DNA of 64,000 bases from Clostridiales bacterium (lineage in GTDB: Bacteria > Bacillota > Clostridia > Christensenellales > Aristaeellaceae), in the NCBI GenBank assembly GCA_015056085.1, contig SVHA01000002.1:124001-188000 (forward strand), written 5' to 3'. The notes below the pieces were generated by a model. The model searched no databases. It saw nothing but the letters and a program-made list of their open reading frames with translations, and was not told the origin of the DNA. The first letter of the stretch is position 1. The number at the start of each line of letters is the position of its first letter. A program made the translations under genes and the position numbers. This document shows positions 57,073 to 64,000 of this stretch, one piece after another.

Positions 57073-58469
57073 AGCCGCACCTCCTCTTTCCGATGCTGCA
57101 GGGGCAGATGCACCGTGAAAACGCTGCCCTCACCGGGCACGGAGGTCACGGTGATGTCGCCCTGATGCATGGTGATGATCTGCCGCACGATGGACAGGCC
57201 CAGGCCTGTGCCGCCGGTGGCCCGGGAGCGAGCTTTATCCACCCGGTAGAAACGGTCGAAGATGTGGGGCAGGTCCTCTTCCGGGATGCCCTCGCCGTTG
57301 TCCTTCACTGTGAGCACGGCTTCCTTGCCTTCCACGGTCAGAGATACCGAAATTTCGCCCTGCTCGGGGGTATACTTGAGGGCGTTGTCCACCAGATTGG
57401 TGATCACCTGCCCGATTTTGGACTTATCCACCTCGGCCTGCACCCTGGGGGCGATGTCGGTTAACAGCACCTGCCGGCGCTTTTCCGCCACGGGCGTCAG
57501 GGCATGGACAGCGGAGGTCACCAGTTCAGACAGGTCTTCCTTGGCAACGTGCAGGGCGGTTTCGTGGCTGTCCGCCCGGGTCAGCGTCAGCAGGTCGCTC
57601 ACCACGGAGTTGAGCCGGTCAATCTCGTGGTTGATGTCCTGCATGAATTCTTCCCGCATTTCAGCGGGCATATCCGGCTGATAAATCAGGCTTTCCAGCA
57701 GGATTTTCATGGTGGTGAGGGGCGTTTTCAGTTCGTGGGAAGCATTGGACACAAACTGGGAACGGCTCTTGTCGAAATGCTCGATCTTTTCCGCCATGCG
57801 GTTGTAGTTTTCCGCCAGTTCCCGCATTTCGCCGGAGCCCCGCACCTTCACACGGGCGGACAGATCGCCCCGCTCCATGCGCTTGATGGTGCGGGTCAGC
57901 CGCTGAAGGGGATGGGAAATCAACCGGGAGAAAACCAGGGAAATCACAATGGCGGAAAGGGTGACAATGGCAAAAATCCGCCACATCTGCGCCTGCAGGG
58001 AGGACACGGCGTCCACCAGCGACTGCACCGGCGCCACATACACCACTGTGCCCACCGTCTGCCCCTGATGCATCATGCGGGCGGCGCAGTAGGAGGCGTA
58101 ATCGCCGGAGGGCGATTCATCCGTGTGGTGAATGCCGTAGGCGAGGCTGTCGCTGCCGTCCAGCACCTCAAGGACTTCCGGCAATTGCAGCCGCTGACCG
58201 TAGAGTCGGTTGGCGGTGTCCAGTTGCACCTTGCCTGTTTCGTCCGTCAGGAGGATTCTGCCGCCCATTTCCCCGGCGGTCACAGGCAGGGTCTCCTGCA
58301 GGGGAGAAAGGTCTGCCGAGGCAAAAAAAGGCGCACACATCACGGCCAGCTTCTCAACCGAGAGGCTGTCCTGATGGGTACGCTGTTCAAAAAGGCGGTC
58401 GGTGACCAGCGTGGTCAGGAGCGTCGCCATCACCAGGAAGGCGGCGCCCATAATGCCCGCAAAGGTCAA
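57069..58469 (-). CDS. Sensor histidine kinase (MtrB/ResE-like)
   Basis: Kinase of about 466-475 aa. TM1 at the very N-terminus, extracytoplasmic sensor of about 130 residues, TM2 (about 165-187), HAMP, SHELKTPLTT with phosphoacceptor His near 241, NLVDNALKYTP (N box), DNGEGIPEEDL and GTGLGLSIV. The only usual start codon in frame is the TTG at 58469, which leaves the ribosome site ACGGAGG 30 bases upstream. A start at a CTG (58496 or 58499) just after that site would restore the basic residues normally seen before TM1. Partner of the regulator upstream. Confidence 0.88.
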   Translation of the reverse strand: MTFAGIMGAAFLVMATLLTTLVTDRLFEQRTHQDSLSVEKLAVMCAPFFASADLSPLQETLPVTAGEMGGRILLTDETGKVQLDTANRLYGQRLQLPEVLEVLDGSDSLAYGIHHTDESPSGDYASYCAARMMHQGQTVGTVVYVAPVQSLVDAVSSLQAQMWRIFAIVTLSAIVISLVFSRLISHPLQRLTRTIKRMERGDLSARVKVRGSGEMRELAENYNRMAEKIEHFDKSRSQFVSNASHELKTPLTTMKILLESLIYQPDMPAEMREEFMQDINHEIDRLNSVVSDLLTLTRADSHETALHVAKEDLSELVTSAVHALTPVAEKRRQVLLTDIAPRVQAEVDKSKIGQVITNLVDNALKYTPEQGEISVSLTVEGKEAVLTVKDNGEGIPEEDLPHIFDRFYRVDKARSRATGGTGLGLSIVRQIITMHQGDITVTSVPGEGSVFTVHLPLQHRKEEVRL

Positions 58470-58506
58470 CAGTATTTTGACCCGGATGCTGCCCAGCAGC
58501 CTCCGT

Positions 58507-59202
58507 TTAGTTCTTGTCGGTGAAATAGTAACCCACCTTCCACTTAGTGCAGATGAATTCAGGCTTGGTGGTGTCGCGCTCGATCTTTTCCCTCAGGCGT
58601 CGGATGTGCACGTCCACTGTCCGGGCGTCGCCGGTGTAATCGTACTTCCAGACGTTTTCCAGCATTTCCTTGCGGGTGAAGGGCCGGCCGCGGTTGGAGA
58701 CGAACATCGCCAGCAGGTCAAACTCCTTGGCCGTCAGGCGGATTTCCTCGCCCGCCAGGGTGACGGTGCGCTTGAGGAAGTTCACTTCCAGATCCCGCAC
58801 ACGGACGATGCGGGGCTCTTCTGCGGGCGTATGGGGCTGATTCACCCGGCGCAGGATGGTTTTGATGCGGGCCTTGACCTCCAGAATGTTGAAGGGCTTG
58901 GTCATGTAGTCATCAGCGCCGTATTCCAGGCCCAGAATCTTGTCCATGTCATCGCCCTTGGCGGTGAGCATGATGATGGGCACCGTGGAATGCTCCCTGA
59001 TGCGCTGGCACACGCTCAGGCCGTCCAGTTTGGGCAGCATCACGTCCAGCAGAATCAGGTCGTAGGGCTGTTCAAAAAACTTGTCCAGAGCTTCTTCGCC
59101 ATCCATGGCGCTTTCGGTCTCATAGCCCTCCTGCTCCAGGGTATATTTGAGTCCCTTGAGGATCAACGGTTCGTCGTCAACCAGAAGAATTCGCTTGCCC
59201 AT
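58507..59202 (-). CDS. OmpR-family response regulator
   Basis: 231-aa regulator. Receiver domain with DDE at 9-11, phosphoacceptor Asp53 in LLDVMLPK, LTAKGDD; C-terminal winged helix with LTAKEFDLLAMFVSNRGRPFTRKEML and RTVDVHIRRLREKIE. The first gene of the regulator-kinase-GerMN-GerMN-pseudo-ATPase operon, with its own promoter. Confidence 0.94.
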   Translation of the reverse strand: MGKRILLVDDEPLILKGLKYTLEQEGYETESAMDGEEALDKFFEQPYDLILLDVMLPKLDGLSVCQRIREHSTVPIIMLTAKGDDMDKILGLEYGADDYMTKPFNILEVKARIKTILRRVNQPHTPAEEPRIVRVRDLEVNFLKRTVTLAGEEIRLTAKEFDLLAMFVSNRGRPFTRKEMLENVWKYDYTGDARTVDVHIRRLREKIERDTTKPEFICTKWKVGYYFTDKN

Positions 59203-59255
59203 ATTCTGTCACGGCTCCTTTTGTAGCGCAGTGTGTATACAACGAGGATATCCCC

Positions 59256-59284
59256 ATTTTACACCGAAATGTAAAGAAAATCAA
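59256..59284 (-). promoter_or_regulatory. Sigma-A promoter of the regulator-kinase-GerMN operon, with inverted repeat
   Basis: Minus strand: TTGATT (59279-59284), 17-base spacer, TAAAAT (59256-59261). A perfect inverted repeat TTTACA/TGTAAA (59258-59275) fills the spacer and -10 and could be an autoregulatory binding site. Confidence 0.6.
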
Positions 59285-59323
59285 GAGAAAAAGAAACGAA
59301 AGTGTCATAAATGCAGAAAAAGT

Positions 59324-59992
59324 TCAATCCTGCTGAAGAATCCGCCCTCGTTCCAGCACCAGTCGCCGGGGTGCACGGCGGGCGGCCTTTTCGTCGTGGG
59401 TGATGAGCACCAGCGTGCGGCCTTCCCGATGCATTTCGTCCAGCAGGTCCATCACTGCCTCGGCGGAAGCGGGGTCGAGGCTGCCCGTGGGCTCGTCCGC
59501 CAGCAACAGGGCGGGGTCTCTCGCCAGCGCCCGGGCGATGGCGACACGTTGCTGCTGTCCGCCGGAAAGTTCGCAGGGCCGGTGATGGAGGCGGTCACCC
59601 ATGCCGACACGCCGCAGCAGGTCTTCCGCCTTTTTCAGCCGCTGTTGCTGTGCAACGCCGCAGAGCATCAGCGGCAGGGCGACGTTTTCCAGCGCTGTGA
59701 GTCGGGGCAGCAGCTGGAATCCCTGAAACACAAAGCCGATTTCGGCGCCTCTGATGCGGGAGAGGTCGGCGGGCGGCAGCTTGGCTACATTGCGCCCGGC
59801 GAGAACGTATTCCCCGCTGTCGGGGACGTCCAGGCACCCCAGAATGTTCATCAGCGTGGACTTGCCCGACCCGCTGGGCCCGACGATGGCGACATACTCT
59901 CCCCGGGCGATGTGGATGTCCACGCCGTCCAGCGCAGCCACCTCCTGTCCGTCCAGGGTGTACTTCTTTCGCAGGTGGGTGGTGTGGATCAT
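59324..59992 (-). CDS. MacB/LolD-type ABC transporter ATPase
   Basis: 222-aa ATPase with Walker A GPSGSGKST near 40, FQGFQLLPRLTALENV, signature LSGGQQQRVAIARAL, Walker B LLLADEPTGSLD and a His switch LITHDE. The set is typical of the MacB/FtsE/LolD group, which needs a permease partner. None is adjacent: the next gene downstream is a response regulator and upstream is repeat cluster 5. Start at 59992 (MIHTTHL) is 7 bases after GGAGG. Confidence 0.9.
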   Translation of the reverse strand: MIHTTHLRKKYTLDGQEVAALDGVDIHIARGEYVAIVGPSGSGKSTLMNILGCLDVPDSGEYVLAGRNVAKLPPADLSRIRGAEIGFVFQGFQLLPRLTALENVALPLMLCGVAQQQRLKKAEDLLRRVGMGDRLHHRPCELSGGQQQRVAIARALARDPALLLADEPTGSLDPASAEAVMDLLDEMHREGRTLVLITHDEKAARRAPRRLVLERGRILQQD

Positions 59993-60115
59993 ATACATTC
60001 CTCCTTGCAGGGGCTTCGCCCCCACCAAAGGGCTTTGCCCTTTGGAATCCCAGTCGGGGGCGCTGCCCCCGACACCCCCGCAAGGGCCATTGGCCCTTGA
60101 CCCATCACCCCAAGC

Positions 60116-60935
60116 CCAAGGGCTTGGGGGATTTTTTGCAGGTGAGATTATCCTTTGCAACTTGTTAAGTCAAGCAACAACGGAGGGGACTCCGAAGGGG
60201 TCCAGGGGGCGATCGGAAAGCCCCCTGGTTCATCCGGCAAAGGGACGTTGCAGGTATAAGCATAGAAATGGAACAATCTTTTGTGCAAGTTGAGGTTTCG
60301 CCCTCACGGGCGACCAAAGGGCTTTCCGATCGCCCTTTGGAAACCTTCGGATGCAAGTAGTCTTATTTGGCCCTTAACCCACCACCTCGAGCCTTGAAGG
60401 GCTTGGGGGATTGTTTGTATGGGGGATTATCCTTTGTTTATTGCTCGGTCAACTCTCATCGGAGGGGACTCCGAAGGGGTCCAGGAGGGCGATCGGAAAG
60501 CCCCCTGGTTGCTGTGGAGAAAACGTGCAACAGGTATCGGATTAGAAACGGATGATCCTTTATCCAAGGTGAGGGTTTCGCCCTCACGGGCGACCAAAGG
60601 GCTTTCCGATCGCCCTTTGGAAACCTTCGGATGCAAGTAGTCTTATTTGGCCCTTAACCCACCTCCTCGAGCCTTGAAGGGCTTGGGGGATTATTTGTTA
60701 AGGGGATTATCTTTTATTTATTGTTGGGACGAGCAACAACGGAGGGGACTCCGAAGGGGTCCAGGGGGCGATCGGAAAGCCCCCTGGTTGTTGCGGATAA
60801 ATTTCGCAACAGGTATCGGATTAGAAACGGATAATCCTTTATCCAAGGTGGGGTTTCGCCCTCACGGGCGACCAAAGGGCTTTCCGATCGCCCTTTGGAA
60901 ACCTTCGGGCTCCCTCCGGATGAAGGGATTTTAGC
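60116..60935. repeat. About 280-bp tandem repeat, three units
   Basis: CGGAGGGGACTCCGAAGG recurs at 60181, 60460 and 60740 (steps of 279 and 280). Each unit holds a terminator-like GGGCTTGGGGGATT, an AT-rich spacer, a CCAGGGGGCGATCGGAAAGC palindrome, an AT-rich spacer and the GTTTCGCCCTCACGGGCGAC core with its AAACCTTCGG end. Confidence 0.88.
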
Positions 60936-61070
60936 GTGCTTGTTGAGGAAACGGTTTTCGTTGTTCCGGCAAAAACTACTTACAAGGATGCAGACCGAAG
61001 GGGTCCAGGGGGCGATCGGAAAGCCCCCTGGTTGCTCCGGAAAAACCGAGTAACAGGAATCAGACAACAA

Positions 61071-61294
61071 CCTCTACAACAGTTCCGGCGTGCGGCGCAC
61101 CGTCGCCGCACACGGACTCCATCGGAGCGACCCCGAAACGGGCCGCCCCTGCGAGGCGCTTGAGGGTAACTCAACCCAATAACGCTCACAAGACCGGGGG
61201 AAAGGGGGGAGTCCAGAGGGGGTGTCTCCGGGTGGGATGAATTGAGACACCCCCTCTGGCCCTCTTTGGTTCTTTCTCAGGCCTGAGAAAGAAC
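61071..61294 (+). repeat. Palindrome cassette, copy 3
   Basis: Same unit as at 37541-37753. 16-bp-arm hairpin about 61213-61259; perfect 26-bp palindrome at 61269-61294. Confidence 0.85.
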
Positions 61295-61369
61295 GCCTAT
61301 CGGATGCTATTGCTTGCAAGGTGAAGGTTTCGCCTTCACGGGCGACAGGAAAGCCCCCTGGTTGCATGA

Positions 61370-61407
61370 ACAAAAAGAACACCTCCAGTCACAGTATGAC
61401 CGGAGGT
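61370..61407 (-). terminator. Terminator after the dipeptidase gene
   Basis: Minus strand: ACCTCCGGTCA and TGACTGGAGGT pair (one mismatch in 11) around a 5-base loop, followed by GTTCTTTTTG. It starts 20 bases past the stop. Confidence 0.8.
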
Positions 61408-61426
61408 GATAAAAGCAATCCCAGAA

Positions 61427-62332
61427 TCAGGCGAGGCGCTGATAATACTTCAGCAGGTTGCCGCCGGCAATTCCGGCGATGGATTCTTCATTATAGCCGT
61501 ACCGACGCAGGGCGTCCAGCAGATTCCCCATCTGCCCGGCGTGCTGCAAATCATCCGGCGTGCATTCAATGCCGTCGAAATCGCTGCCGAAGCCGACGAT
61601 ATCCCCGCCGCCCATCTGGCAGATGTGATCGATATGCTGGGCGATAGTGACGCAATCCGCCTTGCCGTCATCAGAGAGGAAATGCGGATAGAAGTTCACG
61701 CCGATGTATCCGCCGTACTGAATCATGGCCCGGATTTGCTCATCGGTGAGGTTGCGGAAGTGATCCCGTAGGCTGCGGCAGCAGGAGTGGGAAGCCATGG
61801 GCGGCTTGTCACCTTTGCGGAACAGATCCCAGAATCCGCCTTCGTTGAGGTGGGACACATCCACCGCAATGCCCAGGCGCTGCATTTCCCGCACGGCCTG
61901 AATGCCGTAATCCGTCAGGCCGGTGGTGGCGTCCACCTTGGCGGGGGTGCCCAGGCGGTTGACGTTGTTCCACACGGGCGCCGCCATGCGGATGCCCTTC
62001 TCCCGCCATTCGGCAATGGCGCTCAGACCCTTTTCAAACACCTCGCAGCCTTCCAACGACAGCATGAAACTGACGTCGCCGGCCTTGGCCTGAGCGGGGT
62101 CATCCACCATCACGAGGCCGGCGTCCAGCATCCGCTGCACCTGCTGATATTCAGCGGCGGCGATGCCTTCGTAGTCGCCCTTGTTGCCCTTGGGGCCGCT
62201 GAACAGCGCAAAGGTTTGCAGGCTGACGCTGCCCTGACGCAGCCGGTCAGGGTTGATCATGCACTCTGCAGGTTTTGCGTGGTGTACGCCCAGGGCGTAC
62301 AGGGTGTCGGAATGGGTGTCGGCGATGAACAT
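61427..62332 (-). CDS. M19 (renal-type) membrane-dipeptidase family zinc peptidase
   Basis: 301-aa metallo-dipeptidase. Starts MFIADTHSDTLY with the DxHxD-like metal motif; mid-protein SLEGCEVFE (bridging Glu), VDVSHLNEGGFWD and PPMASHSCCRSLRDHFRNLTDEQI, then GFGSDFDGIE. These cover the metal-binding His, Glu and Asp set. Length is slightly shorter than typical (about 310-370). Start at 62332 has AGAAGG upstream. A hairpin array begins within about 20 bases on the 5' side. Confidence 0.92.
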   Translation of the reverse strand: MFIADTHSDTLYALGVHHAKPAECMINPDRLRQGSVSLQTFALFSGPKGNKGDYEGIAAAEYQQVQRMLDAGLVMVDDPAQAKAGDVSFMLSLEGCEVFEKGLSAIAEWREKGIRMAAPVWNNVNRLGTPAKVDATTGLTDYGIQAVREMQRLGIAVDVSHLNEGGFWDLFRKGDKPPMASHSCCRSLRDHFRNLTDEQIRAMIQYGGYIGVNFYPHFLSDDGKADCVTIAQHIDHICQMGGGDIVGFGSDFDGIECTPDDLQHAGQMGNLLDALRRYGYNEESIAGIAGGNLLKYYQRLA

Positions 62333-62349
62333 GATATACCTTCTTTCTT

Positions 62350-63338
62350 GCGGGGCTTTTGCAGGGGCTTTGCCCCTGCACCCCAGTCGGGGGCGCTGCC
62401 CCCGCACCCTTATGCGGGGCTTCGCCCCACACCCCACCAGAGGGCGCTGCCCTCTGGACTCCCGCAAGGGGCATTGCCCCTTGACCCTTCACCCCAAGCC
62501 CTGAAGGGCTTGGGGAATTATTTGTATGTGGGTTTTTCCTTTCAGGCTACTCTTTTTTTGAAGGATGAGGTTTCGCCCTCACGGGCGACCAAAGGGCTTT
62601 CCGATCGCCCTTTGGAAACCTTCGGGCCCCCTTCGGATGAAGGGATTTTCGCGTGCTTGTTGAGGAAACGGTTTTCTTTGTTCCGGCAAAAACTACTCAC
62701 AAGGATGCGGACCGAAGGGGTCCAGGGGGCGATCGGAAAGCCCCCTGGTTGCTCCGGGAAAACCGAGTAACAGGAATCAGACAACAACCTCTACAACAGT
62801 TCCGGCGTGCGGCGCTCCGTCGCCGCACACGGACTCCATCGGAGCGACCCCGAAACGGGCCGCCCCCGCGAGGCGTTTGCGGGTCAGTCAACAAAATAAC
62901 CCGCACAAGATAGGGGGAGCGGGGGGAGTCCAGAGGGGGTGTCTCCGGGTGGGATGAATTGAGACACCCCCTCTGGCCCTCTTTGGTTCTTTCTCAGGCC
63001 TGAGAAAGAACACCCAACAAGCGCTATCCCTTGCAAGGTGGGGCTCTGCCCCACACCCCGCCAAAGGGCTTTCCGGAGCGAAGCGAAGGCGGACCGATCG
63101 GAAAGCCCCCTGGTTGCACCGGAAAAGACAAGAGAAATGTCTAAATCTTCCCTGTACCCTCCCGAAGCCCTCTGGGCTTCGGTAATGGGTCAAGGGGCAA
63201 TGCCCCTTGCGGGGGTGTTGGGGGCAGCGCCCCCAACTGGGGTGTGGGGCAAAGCCCCACAAAAGGATTCCAAAGGGCAAAGCCCTTTGGTGTGGGGCAA
63301 AGCCCCACGAAAGGGGTCCAGGGGGTGTAACCCCCTGG
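62350..63338. repeat. Intergenic hairpin-repeat cluster 6
   Basis: Plus-oriented left array (62350-62490) on the 5' side of the dipeptidase gene, closed by CCCAAGCCC/GGGCTTGGG. The core shared with clusters 2 and 5 follows (62560-62745), then palindrome cassette copy 4, a hybrid core with an inserted GGAGCGAAGCGAAGGCGG segment (63062-63112), and a minus-oriented right array (about 63165-63338) ending at the pyrI stop. No gene is seen. Confidence 0.87.
62781..63011 (+). repeat. Palindrome cassette, copy 4
   Basis: Same unit as at 37541-37753, about 90-95% alike by eye to copy 3. Perfect 26-bp palindrome at 62986-63011. Confidence 0.85.
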
Positions 63339-63761
63339 TCACCCCTTGGAGCGCTCGGCGTCGCAGTAAATGCAGCGATACACCCGGCGGGCAGCGTCCT
63401 TCAGGCGGAAAATGTGGTCAAGAGACCCCTCCACGGAGGTGATGCACCGGGGATTCTTGCAGCGCACCACGTTCACCAGCTCCTTGGGCAGTTCCAGATG
63501 CTTCTTTTCGGCGATTTTGCCATTTTCGATGATGTTCACCGTGATGCCGGGATCCAGATACCCCAGCACGTTCAGGTCCAGATCAATGGCTTCATCGATC
63601 TTGATGATGTCCTTGCGGCCCATGGCCTCGCTCTTGACATTCCTGATGATGGCCACGGAGCATTCCAGTTCATCCAGGTGCAGATACCGGTAGATATCCA
63701 TGCTGCGGCCGGCCTGGATATGATCCAGCACAATGCCGCGGCTGATCGAATCAATCTTCAT
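63339..63761 (-). CDS. pyrI: Aspartate carbamoyltransferase regulatory subunit
   Basis: 140-aa allosteric subunit of ATCase in pyrimidine synthesis. N-terminal nucleotide-binding domain, then a zinc domain with Cys101, Cys106, Cys130 and Cys133 in the expected spacing. Overlaps pyrB by 4 bases (ATGA). The TGA stop abuts a CCAGGGGGT hairpin. Confidence 0.96.
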   Translation of the reverse strand: MKIDSISRGIVLDHIQAGRSMDIYRYLHLDELECSVAIIRNVKSEAMGRKDIIKIDEAIDLDLNVLGYLDPGITVNIIENGKIAEKKHLELPKELVNVVRCKNPRCITSVEGSLDHIFRLKDAARRVYRCIYCDAERSKG

Positions 63762-64000
63762 GCCATGTCCTCCAGCAGCGTCTTGATCAGTGCCATGCGC
63801 ACAAACCTGCCGTTACGCACCTGCTTGAAGTATACCGCGCGGGGATCGTCATCCACCTTGGTGGAAATCTCATTCACCCGGGGCAGGGGATGCATGATGG
63901 ACAGGTCCGCCTTGGCGGTGCGGAGTTTGTCCGGGTCGAGGATATAGGTGTCCTTGAGGCGGATGTAGTCGGCTTCGTTGAAGAAGCGCTCCCGCTGCAC
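63758..64000 (-). CDS. pyrB: Aspartate carbamoyltransferase catalytic subunit (C-terminal part)
   Basis: Only the last 80 residues are in the window; the gene continues past 64000. [11 protein letters not shown] and the C-terminal [23 protein letters not shown] match PyrB. It condenses carbamoyl phosphate and aspartate with PyrI as regulator. Confidence 0.93.
   Translation of the reverse strand: MQRERFFNEADYIRLKDTYILDPDKLRTAKADLSIMHPLPRVNEISTKVDDDPRAVYFKQVRNGRFVRMALIKTLLEDMA

Larger units (their letters stand above)
60007..61366. repeat. Intergenic hairpin-repeat cluster 5
   Basis: Plus-oriented left array (60007-60110) abuts the 5' side of the ABC ATPase gene and closes in CCCAAGCCC/GGGCTTGGG plus GGATTTTTTG. 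Three tandem units of about 280 bases follow, then a core block shared with clusters 2 and 6 (about 60905-61045), palindrome cassette copy 3, and a truncated core (61320-61366) in which a GTTTCGCC hairpin runs straight into GGAAAGCCCCCTGG. No right-hand array; the dipeptidase gene has its own terminator. No gene is seen. Confidence 0.87.

Overview
The window looks like a chromosomal segment of a GC-rich, Gram-positive, low-GC-lineage bacterium (Bacillota, class Clostridia). The signs are the linked recJ-relA-dtd-MBL-hemZ block next to secDF, the ctsR-mcsA-mcsB-clpC heat-shock operon, GerMN lipoproteins, zapA-U32-mutS2, pyrB-pyrI, consensus sigma-A promoters with 17-base spacers, and AGGAGG ribosome-binding sites. 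A gut or rumen Christensenellales-like organism is plausible, but that placement is inference. Sampled housekeeping lines are about 65-70% GC.

Layout. 37-12730 (minus): recJ, relA, dtd, an MBL hydrolase, hemZ, ppiB, zapA, a U32-family protein and mutS2 (stress signalling, DNA repair, RNA quality control, haem, cell division). 12835-15552 (plus): a small membrane-anchored protein and secD-secF. 15661-17848: an OmpR/HK two-component pair. 17934-26226: a lower-GC (about 45-50% in sampled lines) four-gene surface-saccharide operon behind one strong promoter: a lone FLxRDGY-domain protein, a GT2-HAD-FLxRDGY fusion, a DUF6270-like protein, and an Fe-S/FrhB/pyruvyltransferase fusion. 26651-30679 (minus): MBL hydrolase, comEC, holA. 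31545-35493 (minus): marR and a heterodimeric ABC exporter, divergent from murC (35679-37073). 38076-42969 (minus): an M16 peptidase, then FHA, FtsW/RodA and class B PBP genes. 43146-45128 (plus): chorismate mutase, shikimate kinase, serine hydrolase. 45537-50066: ctsR-mcsA-mcsB-clpC behind a CtsR operator. 51631-59992 (minus): ABC ATPase, response regulator, histidine kinase, two GerMN lipoproteins, a degenerate P-type-ATPase-like protein, and an HtrA protease. 61427-64000 (minus): pyrB (partial), pyrI and an M19 dipeptidase.

The most unusual content is between the genes. Six intergenic clusters plus a fragment at the left edge (about 5.9 kb in total) consist of a family of GC-rich hairpin modules. 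Seven array ends start at the first base after a stop codon (mutS2, holA, ABC exporter, murC, clpC, htrA, pyrI), with the same junction: stop codon, then CCA(R)RGGGC. The arms of these hairpins change in compensating pairs, arrays face inward from both cluster edges, and most outer arrays end in a terminator-like hairpin. The central parts hold palindromes of a GATCGG type and, in four clusters, a roughly 220-bp cassette with a 16-bp-arm hairpin and a 26-bp palindrome. No transposase or CRISPR gene is seen with them. This REP/BIME-like system, anchored on stop codons, is the best candidate for something undescribed.
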